From CAZRAL01 sp964598005 (GTDB lineage: Bacteria; Pseudomonadota; Gammaproteobacteria; Burkholderiales; Usitatibacteraceae), in assembly GCA_964598005.1 (NCBI GenBank), contig CAZRAL010000068.1:1-12962 (forward strand): 12,962 nt of DNA. The letters run 5' to 3'. The notes under the pieces are model-generated. The model ran no database searches and was not told the origin of the DNA. It was given only the letters and a program-made list of their open reading frames with translations. The translations under genes were made by a program, and so were the position numbers. Positions 12,926 to 12,962 of the stretch are shown here, piece by piece; position 1 is the stretch's first letter; each line of letters begins with the position of its first letter.

Positions 12926-12962
12926 GCAGCCGCGAAGGGGGTAGCAGGCTCCGCGCACGAAG

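Noticed and set aside
11936..12958. 340-codon frame as full-length PilD
   Set aside because: The 40-residue extension is the same repeat-encoded peptide seen before RidA. The family N-terminus begins at 12838.

Overview
The window looks like a chromosomal segment of a betaproteobacterium. The evidence is gene order and protein families: an aa3/caa3-type cytochrome c oxidase cluster carrying the small DUF2970 and DUF2909 membrane proteins typical of that class, next to a pilD-coaE-zapD-yacG string. Nitrosomonadales or a relative is a guess from general resemblance; no ribosomal or other taxonomic marker is present.

Layout, left to right. A 3' fragment of an unidentified + strand gene (1-81) converges on ridA (84-410, minus). 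Between ridA and sco1 lies a roughly 299 bp element with terminal inverted repeats and no transposase (412-710). Next come the minus-strand heme and copper assembly genes, read in the order surf1, a Sco-like thioredoxin-fold gene, ctaA, cyoE/ctaB, sco1 (4638 down to 715). They are almost all coupled by ATGA or TGATG overlaps or by gaps of 3-5 nt. A divergent DUF2909 gene (4719-4910, plus) separates them from the structural operon. That operon is also on the minus strand and reads coxB (with a fused C-terminal cytochrome c), coxA, a 39-residue assembly peptide, ctaG/cox11, a DUF2970 gene, coxC, then an unrecognised, apparently AT-richer 159-residue gene. It ends in a clear Rho-independent terminator (4912-4949). 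Beyond a 218 nt gap upstream of coxB lies a second minus-strand cluster: pilD (prepilin peptidase), coaE, zapD, yacG.

How they work together: CtaB and CtaA make heme A (protoheme to heme O to heme A). Surf1 helps place it in CoxA. CtaG/Cox11 supplies CuB, and Sco1, possibly with the second Sco-like protein, serves CuA in CoxB. The window therefore holds the three core structural subunits and most dedicated assembly factors of one terminal oxidase.

The least ordinary part is the repeat family. One 82 bp end module occurs at 413-494 and again at 12845-12925 (about 94% identical). Each copy sits in the same orientation immediately upstream of a start codon (ridA and pilD), supplies an AGAGG Shine-Dalgarno sequence 6-9 nt from the ATG, and keeps one reading frame open into the downstream gene. 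No CRISPR array, tRNA, rRNA or intact transposase was seen. Other items worth a look are the second Sco-like protein and the 159-residue accessory gene inside the cox operon.
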